A stretch of DNA of 64,000 bases from Rugamonas aquatica (GTDB lineage: Bacteria; Pseudomonadota; Gammaproteobacteria; Burkholderiales; Burkholderiaceae_D), in the NCBI RefSeq assembly GCF_009380215.1, contig NZ_WHUG01000018.1:62001-126000 (forward strand), written 5' to 3'. Positions 1 to 7,900 of this stretch are shown one piece after another (position 1 is the first letter of the stretch; each line of letters begins with the position of its first letter). The notes below the pieces were generated by a model. The model saw nothing but the letters and a program-made list of their open reading frames with translations, was not told where the DNA came from and ran no database searches. The translations under genes and the position numbers were made by a program.

Positions 1-40
1 TCCCTTGTTTCAGTGTGGACGCGGGCCGAAGCCAGCGCAA

Positions 41-67
41 AGAAAAGGGCCGCCAAGGCAGCGGCCC
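41..67 (-). terminator. intrinsic terminator after the integrase gene
   Basis: Perfect seven-base arms (47-53 and 61-67) enclose a seven-base loop. Read on the minus strand the hairpin runs into ttttct. It lies 16 bases beyond the stop codon of the minus-strand recombinase, so it is the likely end of that transcript. Confidence 0.6.
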
Positions 68-83
68 CTGCATGCAAAGCGTG

Positions 84-1151
84 TCATTCCATGCGGCTGG
101 CGAGCTCCGAGCCGCGCAGATTGGCGTAGCGGTTGAGCATGGCCAGGCTGCCGTGGCCGGCGATCCTCATGATTTCATACACTGAGAGCTGGCGTTTTCG
201 GAGAACCATGCGGCTGATCGCCTCGTGCCTCAGGTCGTGGAAGCGATAGTCCACGAGGCCAGCGTGCTTGACTCGAAGCCGGAAGTTCTGCGATACGGCC
301 TTCGGATTGAGCATGGTGTGAAATATGCGCTGATCGCCAAGCATTTGCTGGGCCATGAGCTGCGCCACGATGCTCATGGCCTTGGCCGAGAGCGGAATGG
401 CGCGTGAATATTTGCATTTTGTGTGCTCTTTGGGAAGGGTCCAAAGGCGCTCGGCCAAGTCCACTTCGCTCCAAGTGGCCAAAATCAATTCTTGAAGGCG
501 CGCTCCGGTTTCAAGAGCCAGCCCCACAAGGAGCGGCCATTGATTCTGACCATCGTCGATTTTGGCTTTGGCCAGCGTCGCCATCAGAGCGTTCTCCTCG
601 GTTTCGGACAGCCGCCGCTCCCGATTGTTTTGCCACCCTTTGGGCAACAGGTCGGAGGAAAATGGGAACTGCGGCACCGCGACGTCCAGTTCGTTGGCCC
701 GCCAACGGATCGCCAAGCCGACAAGTCCAAGATGGCCTTTGAGCGTGGCCCACGTCAAAGGCCGTCCCATGTGGGACAGTCTAGGCTTCATGGATGTCAG
801 ATAGGCCTTGATCCAGCTTCGACGCACGTCTCCCACCTTGACATCGCCAATCGCTTTCAAAACCTTGGGGGCCATCTTTTTGTAATGCGGCTTGCACCTT
901 TCGCTTCTGATGAACATGCGGATGACAGATCGAAGCTCCTCGTTTTGAAAGTCCAAGGCCGTGGCTGCAAGAGCTCGTTCCGGCAAAACTGCGCCGCGTC
1001 CGGTGCGGATTTTTCGCTCCGTGACGCGGGCAAAGGTTTCCGCCTCAGGTTTGGAGGGAAAGCTTTGGACGATTTTCGGGGAGCCCTTGATGCGAATGGT
1101 GACCTGCCAAGATGTGGTCTCTTTGTTTTTTCGTTCGACGATGCTCGCCAT
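84..1151 (-). CDS. tyrosine recombinase / phage-type integrase
   Basis: Site-specific recombinase of the phage integrase family, 355 aa, expected to integrate and excise the island by cutting DNA through a covalent 3'-phosphotyrosine link. The catalytic set is visible: R218 in ETGARLQE, H305 and R308 in FHDLRHE, H333 in AGHGS and the nucleophile Y342 in NRYAN. The N-terminal half (about 1-170) has the usual arm-binding and SAM-like core-binding layout. I chose the start at 1151 because AGGAG lies seven bases upstream; the reading frame stays open further upstream (ATG at 1223, TTG at 1244) but without a comparable ribosome-binding site. An intrinsic terminator follows directly. A second recombinase at the other end of the island is frameshifted, so this is the only apparently intact one. 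Confidence 0.93.
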   Translation of the reverse strand: MASIVERKNKETTSWQVTIRIKGSPKIVQSFPSKPEAETFARVTERKIRTGRGAVLPERALAATALDFQNEELRSVIRMFIRSERCKPHYKKMAPKVLKAIGDVKVGDVRRSWIKAYLTSMKPRLSHMGRPLTWATLKGHLGLVGLAIRWRANELDVAVPQFPFSSDLLPKGWQNNRERRLSETEENALMATLAKAKIDDGQNQWPLLVGLALETGARLQELILATWSEVDLAERLWTLPKEHTKCKYSRAIPLSAKAMSIVAQLMAQQMLGDQRIFHTMLNPKAVSQNFRLRVKHAGLVDYRFHDLRHEAISRMVLRKRQLSVYEIMRIAGHGSLAMLNRYANLRGSELASRME

Positions 1152-1639
1152 GCGGTTCTCCTTGTGGTTGTTGTCGAGAGCGCTGCCGTAGACATAGGCG
1201 GTCCAAAAGTCGTTTCGGCCCATTTTTTTTGAGCTTCGCGACAAAAGGAGTGCTGCGACGGCGACACCTCACGTCAACTAAATCGAAGGAGGCCAACCCC
1301 CACAAGGTGCGCTTTGGAGCATGAAGGAGCACTGGCAGCCCCTGTGCAGGGCAGCATTGGAGGTGGATCGGGGGAAAATAGGTCGTTTTTTAAATTTATA
1401 AATAATAAAAATGTTTCATCTTTGTGCGTTTTGCACAGATTGGCCTGCTCCGATTTCTACGCACTGCTGCGCGCAGCAATAAATTTACCGGACGAACGGT
1501 GTGGATATTTGATGGCATTGCGGACGAGCGGCGTCGTCAGATTGCATCCAAACACTTGGGCGACGGGCGGACGGCGATTTCGCCGAGCTCGCCGGCATTC
1601 ATCTTGGAGGGGCAAGTCACGCCTCGACACGGAGATGGC
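1152..1639. promoter_or_regulatory. AT-rich divergent control region with a palindromic operator candidate
   Basis: This 488-base stretch separates the integrase and the AlpA-like gene, which are transcribed away from each other. It holds no convincing gene. Bases 1387-1420 are markedly AT-rich, unlike the surroundings, and are followed by a perfect inverted repeat TGTGC-gtttt-GCACA at 1423-1437, typical in size of a repressor or excisionase site. A 26-codon frame at 1321-1401 has no properly spaced ribosome-binding site. The regulatory role is inferred from position and symmetry. Confidence 0.35.
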
Positions 1640-2047
1640 ATGGAAAGCGAGAACGAGGGGATGCGCGATCAACGCGAGCGGGCCAAGTCGTATTTGGCGG
1701 AAAAGTTTGGGATCGGCTCCGCCTTCGTCCGGGTTCCGACCCTGTCCAAGATTCTGGGCTTGGCCCCTCCGACAATCTACGCCTCGATTCGCGAAGGCCG
1801 GTTCTGCATGCCGCACCGCCATTTGGGCTCGGTCCCGGTGGTGAAGATGGACGACTTGGCGGGGTGGTATTGCCAAGCGGGGGAGCGTCCCCGCCCGAAG
1901 CCGGAGCCCGACGGGGAGGCCGTGGCCCGCTCGCTGGCCCGGAAACATCGGGAGCGGGCAAACGCCGACTTGCTGGTCGCCGAGGTCTTCGCCGAAATGG
2001 GCGTCTCCCGCCGCAGGCGACGCCCGCCGCGAGCGGGAGCCCTGTGA
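1640..2047 (+). CDS. AlpA-like helix-turn-helix DNA-binding protein
   Basis: A 135-aa protein starting at an ATG with GGAG five bases upstream; the longer frame reaching back to 1424 has no such signal. Residues about 30-75 form a MerR/AlpA-type winged helix-turn-helix: TLSKILGLAPPTIYASIREGRF is followed by a wing and by VVKMDDLAGWY, the usual closing segment of AlpA and excisionase-type proteins. Such proteins in satellite phages and integrative elements control integrase expression or excision, which fits its position opposite the recombinase. The C-terminal third is basic and rich in Arg. It converges on the end of the methyltransferase-ATPase gene with 36 bases between them. A family-level call; the target is unknown. 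Confidence 0.6.
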   Translation: MESENEGMRDQRERAKSYLAEKFGIGSAFVRVPTLSKILGLAPPTIYASIREGRFCMPHRHLGSVPVVKMDDLAGWYCQAGERPRPKPEPDGEAVARSLARKHRERANADLLVAEVFAEMGVSRRRRRPPRAGAL

Positions 2048-2083
2048 CGCCAACCCCGGCGCTGGCCCGGAGGCTCGGCCCAG

Positions 2084-5000
2084 TCAGCGCGGGCCGGCCA
2101 TCATCATGTCGTAGTGGGCCTGCTGATTGGTCTTCTCGAACACTTGCTTGAAGATTTCCAAGTAGGTGTCGATGGAGGCCTGGTCGAAGGTGTAGAAGGC
2201 GTCGTCGTGCGAGAAGTGCGACCCGTCGTTGACCCAGGCGAACAGGGACCGGCACATGGCCTTCTGCTGTCCATCGAACTGGTCGCAAATCTTGTCGAAG
2301 TCCATCCGCCCCAGAATCTTGAAATAGTTCTCCAAGATGCGCCGCATGGTGTTCTGCACGGTCAGCGGGGACTTCTCCGGGCGGCGCAGCTCCTCCCACA
2401 GCAAGTCGTAGGACGTCTTGATCGGGTTCGTGTTGTGGCGCTCGACGGCGGCGCCGCCAGCCCCCTTCCTCACAGTCCAGTAGCTGCGCTCTCCGCCCTT
2501 GGCGTCGTCGCCCCGGTCGGATGTGTAGGTCACTTCCTTGTGGAAGTAGACGTTGTGGGTCAAGACGAAAATCTGCTTGATGCCGCCGGCGCCTTTCCGC
2601 ACCGGATCGAACAGCGACTTGATGAGGCTGCTGACGATGAACAGCACGTCGCTGTCCATGCTCGACACCGGATCGTCGAACACCACGATCCGGTCGGTGG
2701 TCATGCCGCTCTCGCTCTCGCTGCCTTTGAGCAGGTGGAAGAAGTAGAGGAAGGTGACGAACGAGCGCTCGCCCTCGCTCAGCGAGTCCTTGGCGTCGCT
2801 TCCGTCGGCCCTCACCAGCTTGTAGAACGGGCCGTCGTCAGCCTTGGCGATGGTGAAGTTGCGGAAGCCAAAGGATTTCAGCAGGCCGTTGATGCCTTCG
2901 ATGGTCGGCTCGATGCTCGTCGCCGACTTCTCCAACTCCTTGATCTCCTTCGACTTGGCCGTCTTTGACGTGTTGGCCTCCTGAATCTGGGCGCCCAGCT
3001 TGGCGACGGCCGTGTTGAGGCCGTCGCGCTTGCCCGCGTATGCGGTCAGCTCGGCTTTGAGCTCGACCTCCAAAACGTGCTTCCAGACCTGCTTGGTCAG
3101 GTCCGCCCGCTCTTTGGTGATGTTCTTGGCGATCTCGTTGTGCGCGGACACGGCCGCGTTGGCGCTCGCGATCAATTTGGAGGCGGCCGCCAGCAGTTCG
3201 GACATCGGCTCGATGTGGGCGGGCAGGCTCGGCTCCTTGGCCTTGTTCGCCAGCAGCAGCGCGTTGGTCGCCAAACGCGCCTCGATGGCGGAGCGCTCGG
3301 CCTCGAACGCCTCCATGTCCATGAACCGCGAGCCGCCGTCCACCACCGCCTTCAACTTTGCGCCCAGCGCGTCGGCATCGCGGGCGTAGGCGGCTTGCAG
3401 GTCCGCGATGGCCTTGGTGTCCTTCGCGAACGTCTCGTCGAAGTAGCTCGACAGGCTGGCCTCGAAGCTTTCCCGGACCTTCTGCTGGCAGAACGGGCAA
3501 GTGGGCTTGCTCCGCTCGTAGAACGCCTGGCCCTGCTTGACCCAGTCGCTGTTGCCCAGCCGCTGGATCAGCTCCGCGATGTCCACGTCCTCCTTGCCGA
3601 TCACCTTCTTGGCGAGGATGGGGTTCGACTCGTGGCCGGCGATGTCGGCGGGGCCGAGGCCCGGAACGGCGGCCTCGACGACTGGCGTCGTCCCGAACAC
3701 CGTCTTGGCCTTGTCCCGGAGGTGGTCCAAGGATTTCAACTCGGCATTGTTCGACGCCAGCTCCGTCAGGACGCGGTCCTTGAACCGCTCCGAGCTGTTG
3801 CGGGCGCCGGTGAACGCCTCGCTGAAATCCCCGTCGTGCTTTTGCTTCTGGTCCCAGCACTTGCCCTTGATGTGGGCCTCCAAGTCGGCGAGCTCGCCTT
3901 TCTTCCCCGACTTTTGATCTTGGCCTTGCAGCGTGTTGGTCAACTGCTCGATGGTTTTGCCGATGCCGTCGAGCTCGGCCTTCTTCGCCGCGATGGCCTC
4001 GAGGTTGGCGATGTCCTGCTCGCCCAAGGTGAAGATGCCTTTGAGGCGCGGGGCGGCGTTGAAGTTGCGCTCGATGAAGTCGCGGTTGTAGACCATCGGC
4101 TCCAACGGCGTCCCCTTCTTCCAGGCGAGGGCGCAATGCGGATGCGCGCCGGGATTGGCGATGACCTTGGTGATGGTGGTCTTGCCGGCGCCGTTGGTGC
4201 CGAACAGGAAATTGAATCGCGCGAGGCGGTCGAGGACTTGCGGCGCGAGGCCATAGGTCGCGGTCTTCGCGATGCTCAACGATTCGATCATGGGCGGGCC
4301 ATCCCTTCTTTCCAAAAAATAGCGATGGTCAATCCTACAACGAAATTCGCAACGGAAATTGATTTCCCGAAACGCCTCCGCCGGCGAGTGGCGGATTTTT
4401 GAAAAGCCCTTGGCCCACAAGGCGTAATCGGGCGCCAAGGCGACTCGCGGACGCGCGCGGCAGGCTTTCATTCGAGAAGGCGCGGCCCGTTTCATTGCGT
4501 CGCCACCATCCTTTTTTTGCGTGTCGCCTTCATCTGCGTGGCCGCCACCGCGCGGCCCTGAGCGCTTGATGGGCAAAGCCTTGGCGATGGCCTCGACCAC
4601 CGGAACCGCAACCGAGTTCCCGAACTGGCGCAGGGCCACGCTTCGGAGCGCGTGCGGCTCGAACTCCTCCGGGAAGCCCTGCATCCGAGCCGCCTCCCTC
4701 GGCGTCAGCGCGCGGGGCTTGCCGTCCACCAGATAGAGCCCCGTCTTTCCACCGGCGCCGCCAGAGTTCGCGCACAGTGTGAAGCCTTTGCCCAGTGGGG
4801 AGGCGATTCGGTAGCCTTGGCTCCCTTTGCCCTCGATGAGCCCGACCACCTCGATCTTGCCGGATCGGTCGATGGGATTGGGCTTCGTCCTCTCCCATGC
4901 CCGCCCGCAAGGAGCCGTCTTCGGCTTCGGTTCCAGAATGTCGGCGACGACACTGGCCGCGTCCGCGCCCTTGGGGAAGACGAAGGGGGCCGTCCGGTTC

Positions 5001-5932
5001 GCGAGCGCCCGATCATGGATGCACACCAGGAAAAGGCGCTCCCTCATCTGCGGCAAGCCGAACGATCCCGAGTTGAGCAGGCGCATGCTGACCGAGTAGC
5101 CCAATCGGGTCAGGGTGTCCAAGACGACGTCGAGCGTCCGGCCCCCGTCGTGGTTCGCCAGGCCGGCGACGTTTTCAAGAATGGCGACGCTGGGGGATAA
5201 AATGCCAATCAGCTTGACCAGGTCGAAAAACAGCGCGCCTTTGTCGGGATCGCCGAATCCGGCCCGGCCACCCGCGAGGCTGAAACTCTGGCACGGGAAG
5301 CCGCCGCAGACGATGTGCACCTCGCCATACGCGCCGGCGTCCACGGCCCGGATGTCGGCATGCACGGGGTAGTCGCCGCGATGGTTCGCTTGGTAGGTCT
5401 CTCTGGCCCTGGCGTCCAGCTCGATGGCGCCGGCGCACGAGGCGCCAAGCGACGCCAGAGCTTGGTGGAACCCGCCGATGCCTGCGAAGACATCCAGAAA
5501 GCGCATGCCCGACAACGGCCCTGCGGCGGGCGGCGCATCCGGCTCGGCCGCCAAGAACTGCTTGGCCCAAGCGCGCAACGCGGCGACGGCCTTCTGTCCA
5601 GACTTGGCAAGCTGCTCGCCCTCGATGGAGGATTGCAGGGATTCGAGCAGCCGGGAGGCCGCGCCGGCCAAGGCTTCGGGGCGCGTGCCGAAGCCATCGC
5701 TGGATGTGGTCAATGGCAGGGTGCAAGCCTGATAGGCCCCAGAGCGGATGGAGAAGCGGAACTCGGCGATCCAATGCCCGCGATGCTTGGCGAACTCGAG
5801 GCTGGCCTTGGCCCCGTCTTGGTCGAACGCCAGCTCGCCAAGCTTGTCCACGACGCGCTTGGCGGACGGGGCGATGGCGGCTTCGCGGCGGATGCTTCCC
5901 CGCTCGCCTCGACCTCGCATCGCCTTCTCCAT
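2084..5932 (-). CDS. C5-cytosine DNA methyltransferase in frame with RloC/PrrC-like zinc-hook ATPase
   Basis: One uninterrupted frame of 1282 codons. The start at 5932 has GGAGG five bases upstream. Residues about 144-455 are a full C5 DNA methyltransferase: motif I FLDVFAGIGG (145-154), catalytic PCQ (213-215), ENV (253-255), QMRER (295-299) and FGNSVAVPVVEAI in motif X. Residues 548-1282 form a second protein unit resembling RloC: Walker A GTNGAGKTT (578-586), a coiled coil carrying a Rad50-type zinc hook C812-P-F-C815, signature LSEGERS (1051-1057), Walker B VVFDDP (1083-1088) and LTHN (1124-1127). The tail has R1197, E1201 and H1239, resembling the Arg-Glu-His set of PrrC/RloC tRNA anticodon nucleases. 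The joining segment (456-547) is poorly structured, and M548 (4291) could be an internal start. Either a true fusion or two genes whose separating stop was lost. No restriction endonuclease is nearby. Confidence 0.85.
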   Translation of the reverse strand: MEKAMRGRGERGSIRREAAIAPSAKRVVDKLGELAFDQDGAKASLEFAKHRGHWIAEFRFSIRSGAYQACTLPLTTSSDGFGTRPEALAGAASRLLESLQSSIEGEQLAKSGQKAVAALRAWAKQFLAAEPDAPPAAGPLSGMRFLDVFAGIGGFHQALASLGASCAGAIELDARARETYQANHRGDYPVHADIRAVDAGAYGEVHIVCGGFPCQSFSLAGGRAGFGDPDKGALFFDLVKLIGILSPSVAILENVAGLANHDGGRTLDVVLDTLTRLGYSVSMRLLNSGSFGLPQMRERLFLVCIHDRALANRTAPFVFPKGADAASVVADILEPKPKTAPCGRAWERTKPNPIDRSGKIEVVGLIEGKGSQGYRIASPLGKGFTLCANSGGAGGKTGLYLVDGKPRALTPREAARMQGFPEEFEPHALRSVALRQFGNSVAVPVVEAIAKALPIKRSGPRGGGHADEGDTQKKDGGDAMKRAAPSRMKACRARPRVALAPDYALWAKGFSKIRHSPAEAFREINFRCEFRCRIDHRYFLERRDGPPMIESLSIAKTATYGLAPQVLDRLARFNFLFGTNGAGKTTITKVIANPGAHPHCALAWKKGTPLEPMVYNRDFIERNFNAAPRLKGIFTLGEQDIANLEAIAAKKAELDGIGKTIEQLTNTLQGQDQKSGKKGELADLEAHIKGKCWDQKQKHDGDFSEAFTGARNSSERFKDRVLTELASNNAELKSLDHLRDKAKTVFGTTPVVEAAVPGLGPADIAGHESNPILAKKVIGKEDVDIAELIQRLGNSDWVKQGQAFYERSKPTCPFCQQKVRESFEASLSSYFDETFAKDTKAIADLQAAYARDADALGAKLKAVVDGGSRFMDMEAFEAERSAIEARLATNALLLANKAKEPSLPAHIEPMSELLAAASKLIASANAAVSAHNEIAKNITKERADLTKQVWKHVLEVELKAELTAYAGKRDGLNTAVAKLGAQIQEANTSKTAKSKEIKELEKSATSIEPTIEGINGLLKSFGFRNFTIAKADDGPFYKLVRADGSDAKDSLSEGERSFVTFLYFFHLLKGSESESGMTTDRIVVFDDPVSSMDSDVLFIVSSLIKSLFDPVRKGAGGIKQIFVLTHNVYFHKEVTYTSDRGDDAKGGERSYWTVRKGAGGAAVERHNTNPIKTSYDLLWEELRRPEKSPLTVQNTMRRILENYFKILGRMDFDKICDQFDGQQKAMCRSLFAWVNDGSHFSHDDAFYTFDQASIDTYLEIFKQVFEKTNQQAHYDMMMAGPR

Positions 5933-6027
5933 GTCCGCCTCCAGCGCCAGCGCGGGAACGAAGCGCTCCCGACATGAGGCCGATTGTGTGGCGAATGCGA
6001 TGGGCAAAACCGAGTCGCCCAACCACT

Positions 6028-6071
6028 GGTCCCGTTTGTCCTCCTTGTCCCGTTTGTCCCATCCGTCCCGT
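6028..6071. repeat. three direct repeats with 18-bp period, operator candidate
   Basis: A GTCCCGTTTGTCC-type unit occurs at 6028-6041 and 6046-6059, with a shorter copy (CGTCCCGT) at 6064-6071. Unit starts are exactly 18 bases apart. The array sits in the 194-base gap between the divergent methyltransferase-ATPase gene (start 5932) and the gene at 6127, where an autoregulatory DNA-binding protein would act. A TAAAAT at 6098-6103 is a possible -10 element for the plus-strand gene. The operator role is inference. Confidence 0.45.
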
Positions 6072-6126
6072 CGGCGCGGGCTCAAAAAACGACATGGTAA
6101 AATCACAACACAGAGGGAGGGCGCGC

Positions 6127-6747
6127 ATGCTACACATTCGGAAACCGTCAGACATTGCGAAGGGGACGGCCTTGCTGGCCGCGTTGAGGGAAAAGCCGGC
6201 TGACCAGAAGATGGCCGCAGCCTTCTCCGTCGCCGAGGCGTCACTGATCTTGGGCGAGACCCAGAAGGCGCTCCACCGCGCCCGCGCCGCCCGAGACGAG
6301 GAGTTGGCGAAGAAGCCGACTGACCGCCGCCCCATCGATCCACTGTCGCTCGAATCCATCGCCTGCGTGCAAGTCTCTAAAAAGTTCAAGTATCCCGCCT
6401 CGGAGATCGAAGACTACCTCGCGCGCTTCGAGGAGGCTGTCGCGGGCAAGAAGCGGTTGGTGCGCTCGGCAATGCCGCCGATCCTCGGCTTCCAGTCGTG
6501 GATGGCGACAGCCAGCCCGGTGGAGACTTGGCCCTTCTCGATCCAAAGGGGCGGCCGTCCAATGGACATGTGCGCCGCCATCATCGCCGGCAAGCTGACG
6601 GGCAAGGCCGAGGATTTGACCCTGCGGGAGTTCAGCGAGCGCTTGGCCGACGCCTCCGCGAGGGCCTTCCACCTGGCCCAAGCCCGCGCGCTGGATCGCG
6701 TGGCTCGGCCAGGCAACGGCGCGCAACGTCCTCGCCGGGCTGCGTAA
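6127..6747 (+). CDS. unknown protein with AlpA-like N-terminal helix-turn-helix
   Basis: 206 aa; the start at 6127 has GGAGG six bases upstream, whereas the open frame further 5' overlaps the opposite gene and is not used. I do not recognise a named family. The segment FSVAEASLILGETQKALHRAR (about residues 36-56) has the pattern of a helix-turn-helix, and KYPASEIEDYLARFE (about 94-108) resembles the closing helix of AlpA/excisionase-type proteins. The C-terminal half is alpha-helical and has no motif I can name. It is divergent from the methyltransferase-ATPase gene with three 18-bp repeats between them, so a role as controller of that gene is plausible but not shown. Confidence 0.6.
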   Translation: MLHIRKPSDIAKGTALLAALREKPADQKMAAAFSVAEASLILGETQKALHRARAARDEELAKKPTDRRPIDPLSLESIACVQVSKKFKYPASEIEDYLARFEEAVAGKKRLVRSAMPPILGFQSWMATASPVETWPFSIQRGGRPMDMCAAIIAGKLTGKAEDLTLREFSERLADASARAFHLAQARALDRVARPGNGAQRPRRAA

Positions 6748-6859
6748 AATCTTCATCCTTGATGGGTGGCGATTCTTCCCGTCAAGTGGTTCCAATGCTC
6801 TTGGACGACAGTGTTAGGATCGGCATGGCCTGACCAAACTCAACCACTAGGAGAGCCAC

Positions 6860-7084
6860 ATGGCAAAAATCCCAGCAAAACGGGTCTCGAAAGATAAAAA
6901 AGGAACGATCATCAGTCCGGCCGATGGCTACGAACAAACTATGGAAATCGAGTTGAGCGATTGGCAGAACATTGGGCCGCTTAATGGAGTTTTGCCTCCG
7001 CCTTCTCAAAATTTCCCCCAAGATGCTCCCTTTCCTGATCTTTGCGTTGTAGGCGGTGACGTGTATGAGAAGAAAAAGCCCTAA
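6860..7084 (+). CDS. small hypothetical protein
   Basis: 74 aa; AGGAG is placed seven bases before the ATG, a strong initiation signal. The protein begins with a Lys-rich segment (AKIPAKRVSKDKKG) followed by an acidic, Pro-containing middle part and ends in KKKP; no membrane segment, Cys pair or known motif. Its end overlaps a further possible start at 7065, and an intrinsic terminator follows at 7344, so 6860-7335 looks like one short transcription unit. Function unknown. Confidence 0.55.
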   Translation: MAKIPAKRVSKDKKGTIISPADGYEQTMEIELSDWQNIGPLNGVLPPPSQNFPQDAPFPDLCVVGGDVYEKKKP

Positions 7085-7335
7085 TGGGGAGCCGCACAGG
7101 GTTTTGGTGCTTGATGGCTATTCAGCAATGAAGCGCCATTACCCGCAAACCTGCCCAAGAGGGGTGTTCGACCGTCCGGCAGTGGGGGACATCCACGTCC
7201 CCCAGGCCGTTTGACACGCGAACAGGCAAGGAATACAATGGAGGGGAAGTTAAGGCATGCTATACGCGGTTCGCGGCTGCTACCCGCCCTGAAAAGGGTC
7301 TGCACAATGTGCGGATTGAAGAGGTGACCGACTAG
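7065..7335 (+). pseudogene. possible small gene, frameshifted
   Basis: An ATG at 7065 overlaps the end of the preceding gene and opens 49 codons (to a TGA at 7212-7214). A second frame, one base out of register, is open from 7132 and reads on as a protein-like sequence (FDTRTGKEYNGGEVKACYTR...) to a TAG at 7333-7335, eight bases before an intrinsic terminator. That both frames are open across the overlap and that the second ends right at the terminator suggest a single gene of about 90 codons broken by one base, perhaps in the G run at 7184-7188 or the C run at 7199-7203. The alternative is untranslated spacer. Confidence 0.25.
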
Positions 7336-7343
7336 ATTCAAGA

Positions 7344-7376
7344 ATGGCCCCGCGCGAGCGGGGCCATTTCCTTTTC
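7344..7376 (+). terminator. intrinsic terminator
   Basis: Perfect ten-base arms (7344-7353 and 7358-7367) around a GCGA tetraloop, followed on the plus strand by ttccttttc. It ends the short plus-strand unit 6860-7335. It also lies just past the stop of the convergent minus-strand gene, but on that side there is no T run. Confidence 0.75.
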
Positions 7377-7869
7377 AGGCTCCTGTTTTTGCGCAAATCG
7401 CCTTGAATAAAATGGGCTTTATGCGCTGGACAGATTGTGGGCTGTCTTTGACATAGGCGCTTCGAACGTAAAGCGTCAAGCGTCCCGGAGCCAATTTAGC
7501 CATAGAGAAATAGATTTGATAGTGGACGGTTTTATTCCGGTCGGCCAACTCAACCGTCATGTAATTGTTCTCTTTCGCCAAGTAGCACTTTCGCTGTTCC
7601 AGCGTCTTGATGATTTCAGGCAACACTTTCGACTTCTCATATCGGTCGAAATCAAAAGTGCGCGTCTCACGCCCGTCCCCGTAGTCGAGCCCCTTCTGAG
7701 CATCCTCCACCTTTTCCTTGGTGAAGCAATGCAAGCTGAACTTCACCTCAATTTCGAATTGCAGTGCCGGCAAGTCTCCTTTTGCGGGCATTGCCAAGGG
7801 GAAGGTGAAGGGATGCAGATGGGACAAGTCGTATGATTGGCCATCGATGTCGGCGGGTATCCATTTCAA
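7375..7869 (-). CDS. hypothetical protein of the island
   Basis: About 164 aa. The frame has no early ATG. I placed the start at the TTG at 7869 because GAGGA stands eight bases upstream; a TTG at 7884 in the same frame is the alternative. The sequence is a mixed alpha/beta soluble protein with several aromatic strands (ALQFEIEVKFSLHCF, TVHYQIYFSMAKL, GRLTLYVRSAYV) and no signal peptide. I do not recognise the family. It follows the winged-helix gene in the same direction after a short gap, so the two are probably cotranscribed. Confidence 0.5.
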   Translation of the reverse strand: MKWIPADIDGQSYDLSHLHPFTFPLAMPAKGDLPALQFEIEVKFSLHCFTKEKVEDAQKGLDYGDGRETRTFDFDRYEKSKVLPEIIKTLEQRKCYLAKENNYMTVELADRNKTVHYQIYFSMAKLAPGRLTLYVRSAYVKDSPQSVQRIKPILFKAICAKTGA

Positions 7870-7900
7870 AATGCAATTCCTCAATAAATCGCGTTAGAGC

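Noticed and set aside
1321..1401. A 26-codon frame in the island control region
   Set aside because: The only purine-rich element is directly adjacent to or far from the ATG, and the sequence is not recognisable.
5933..6343. Upstream extension of the methyltransferase frame by 137 codons
   Set aside because: It runs through the 18-bp repeats and antisense to the gene at 6127, has Arg/Pro/Ser-rich low-complexity sequence and no ribosome-binding site, whereas the ATG at 5932 has GGAGG.
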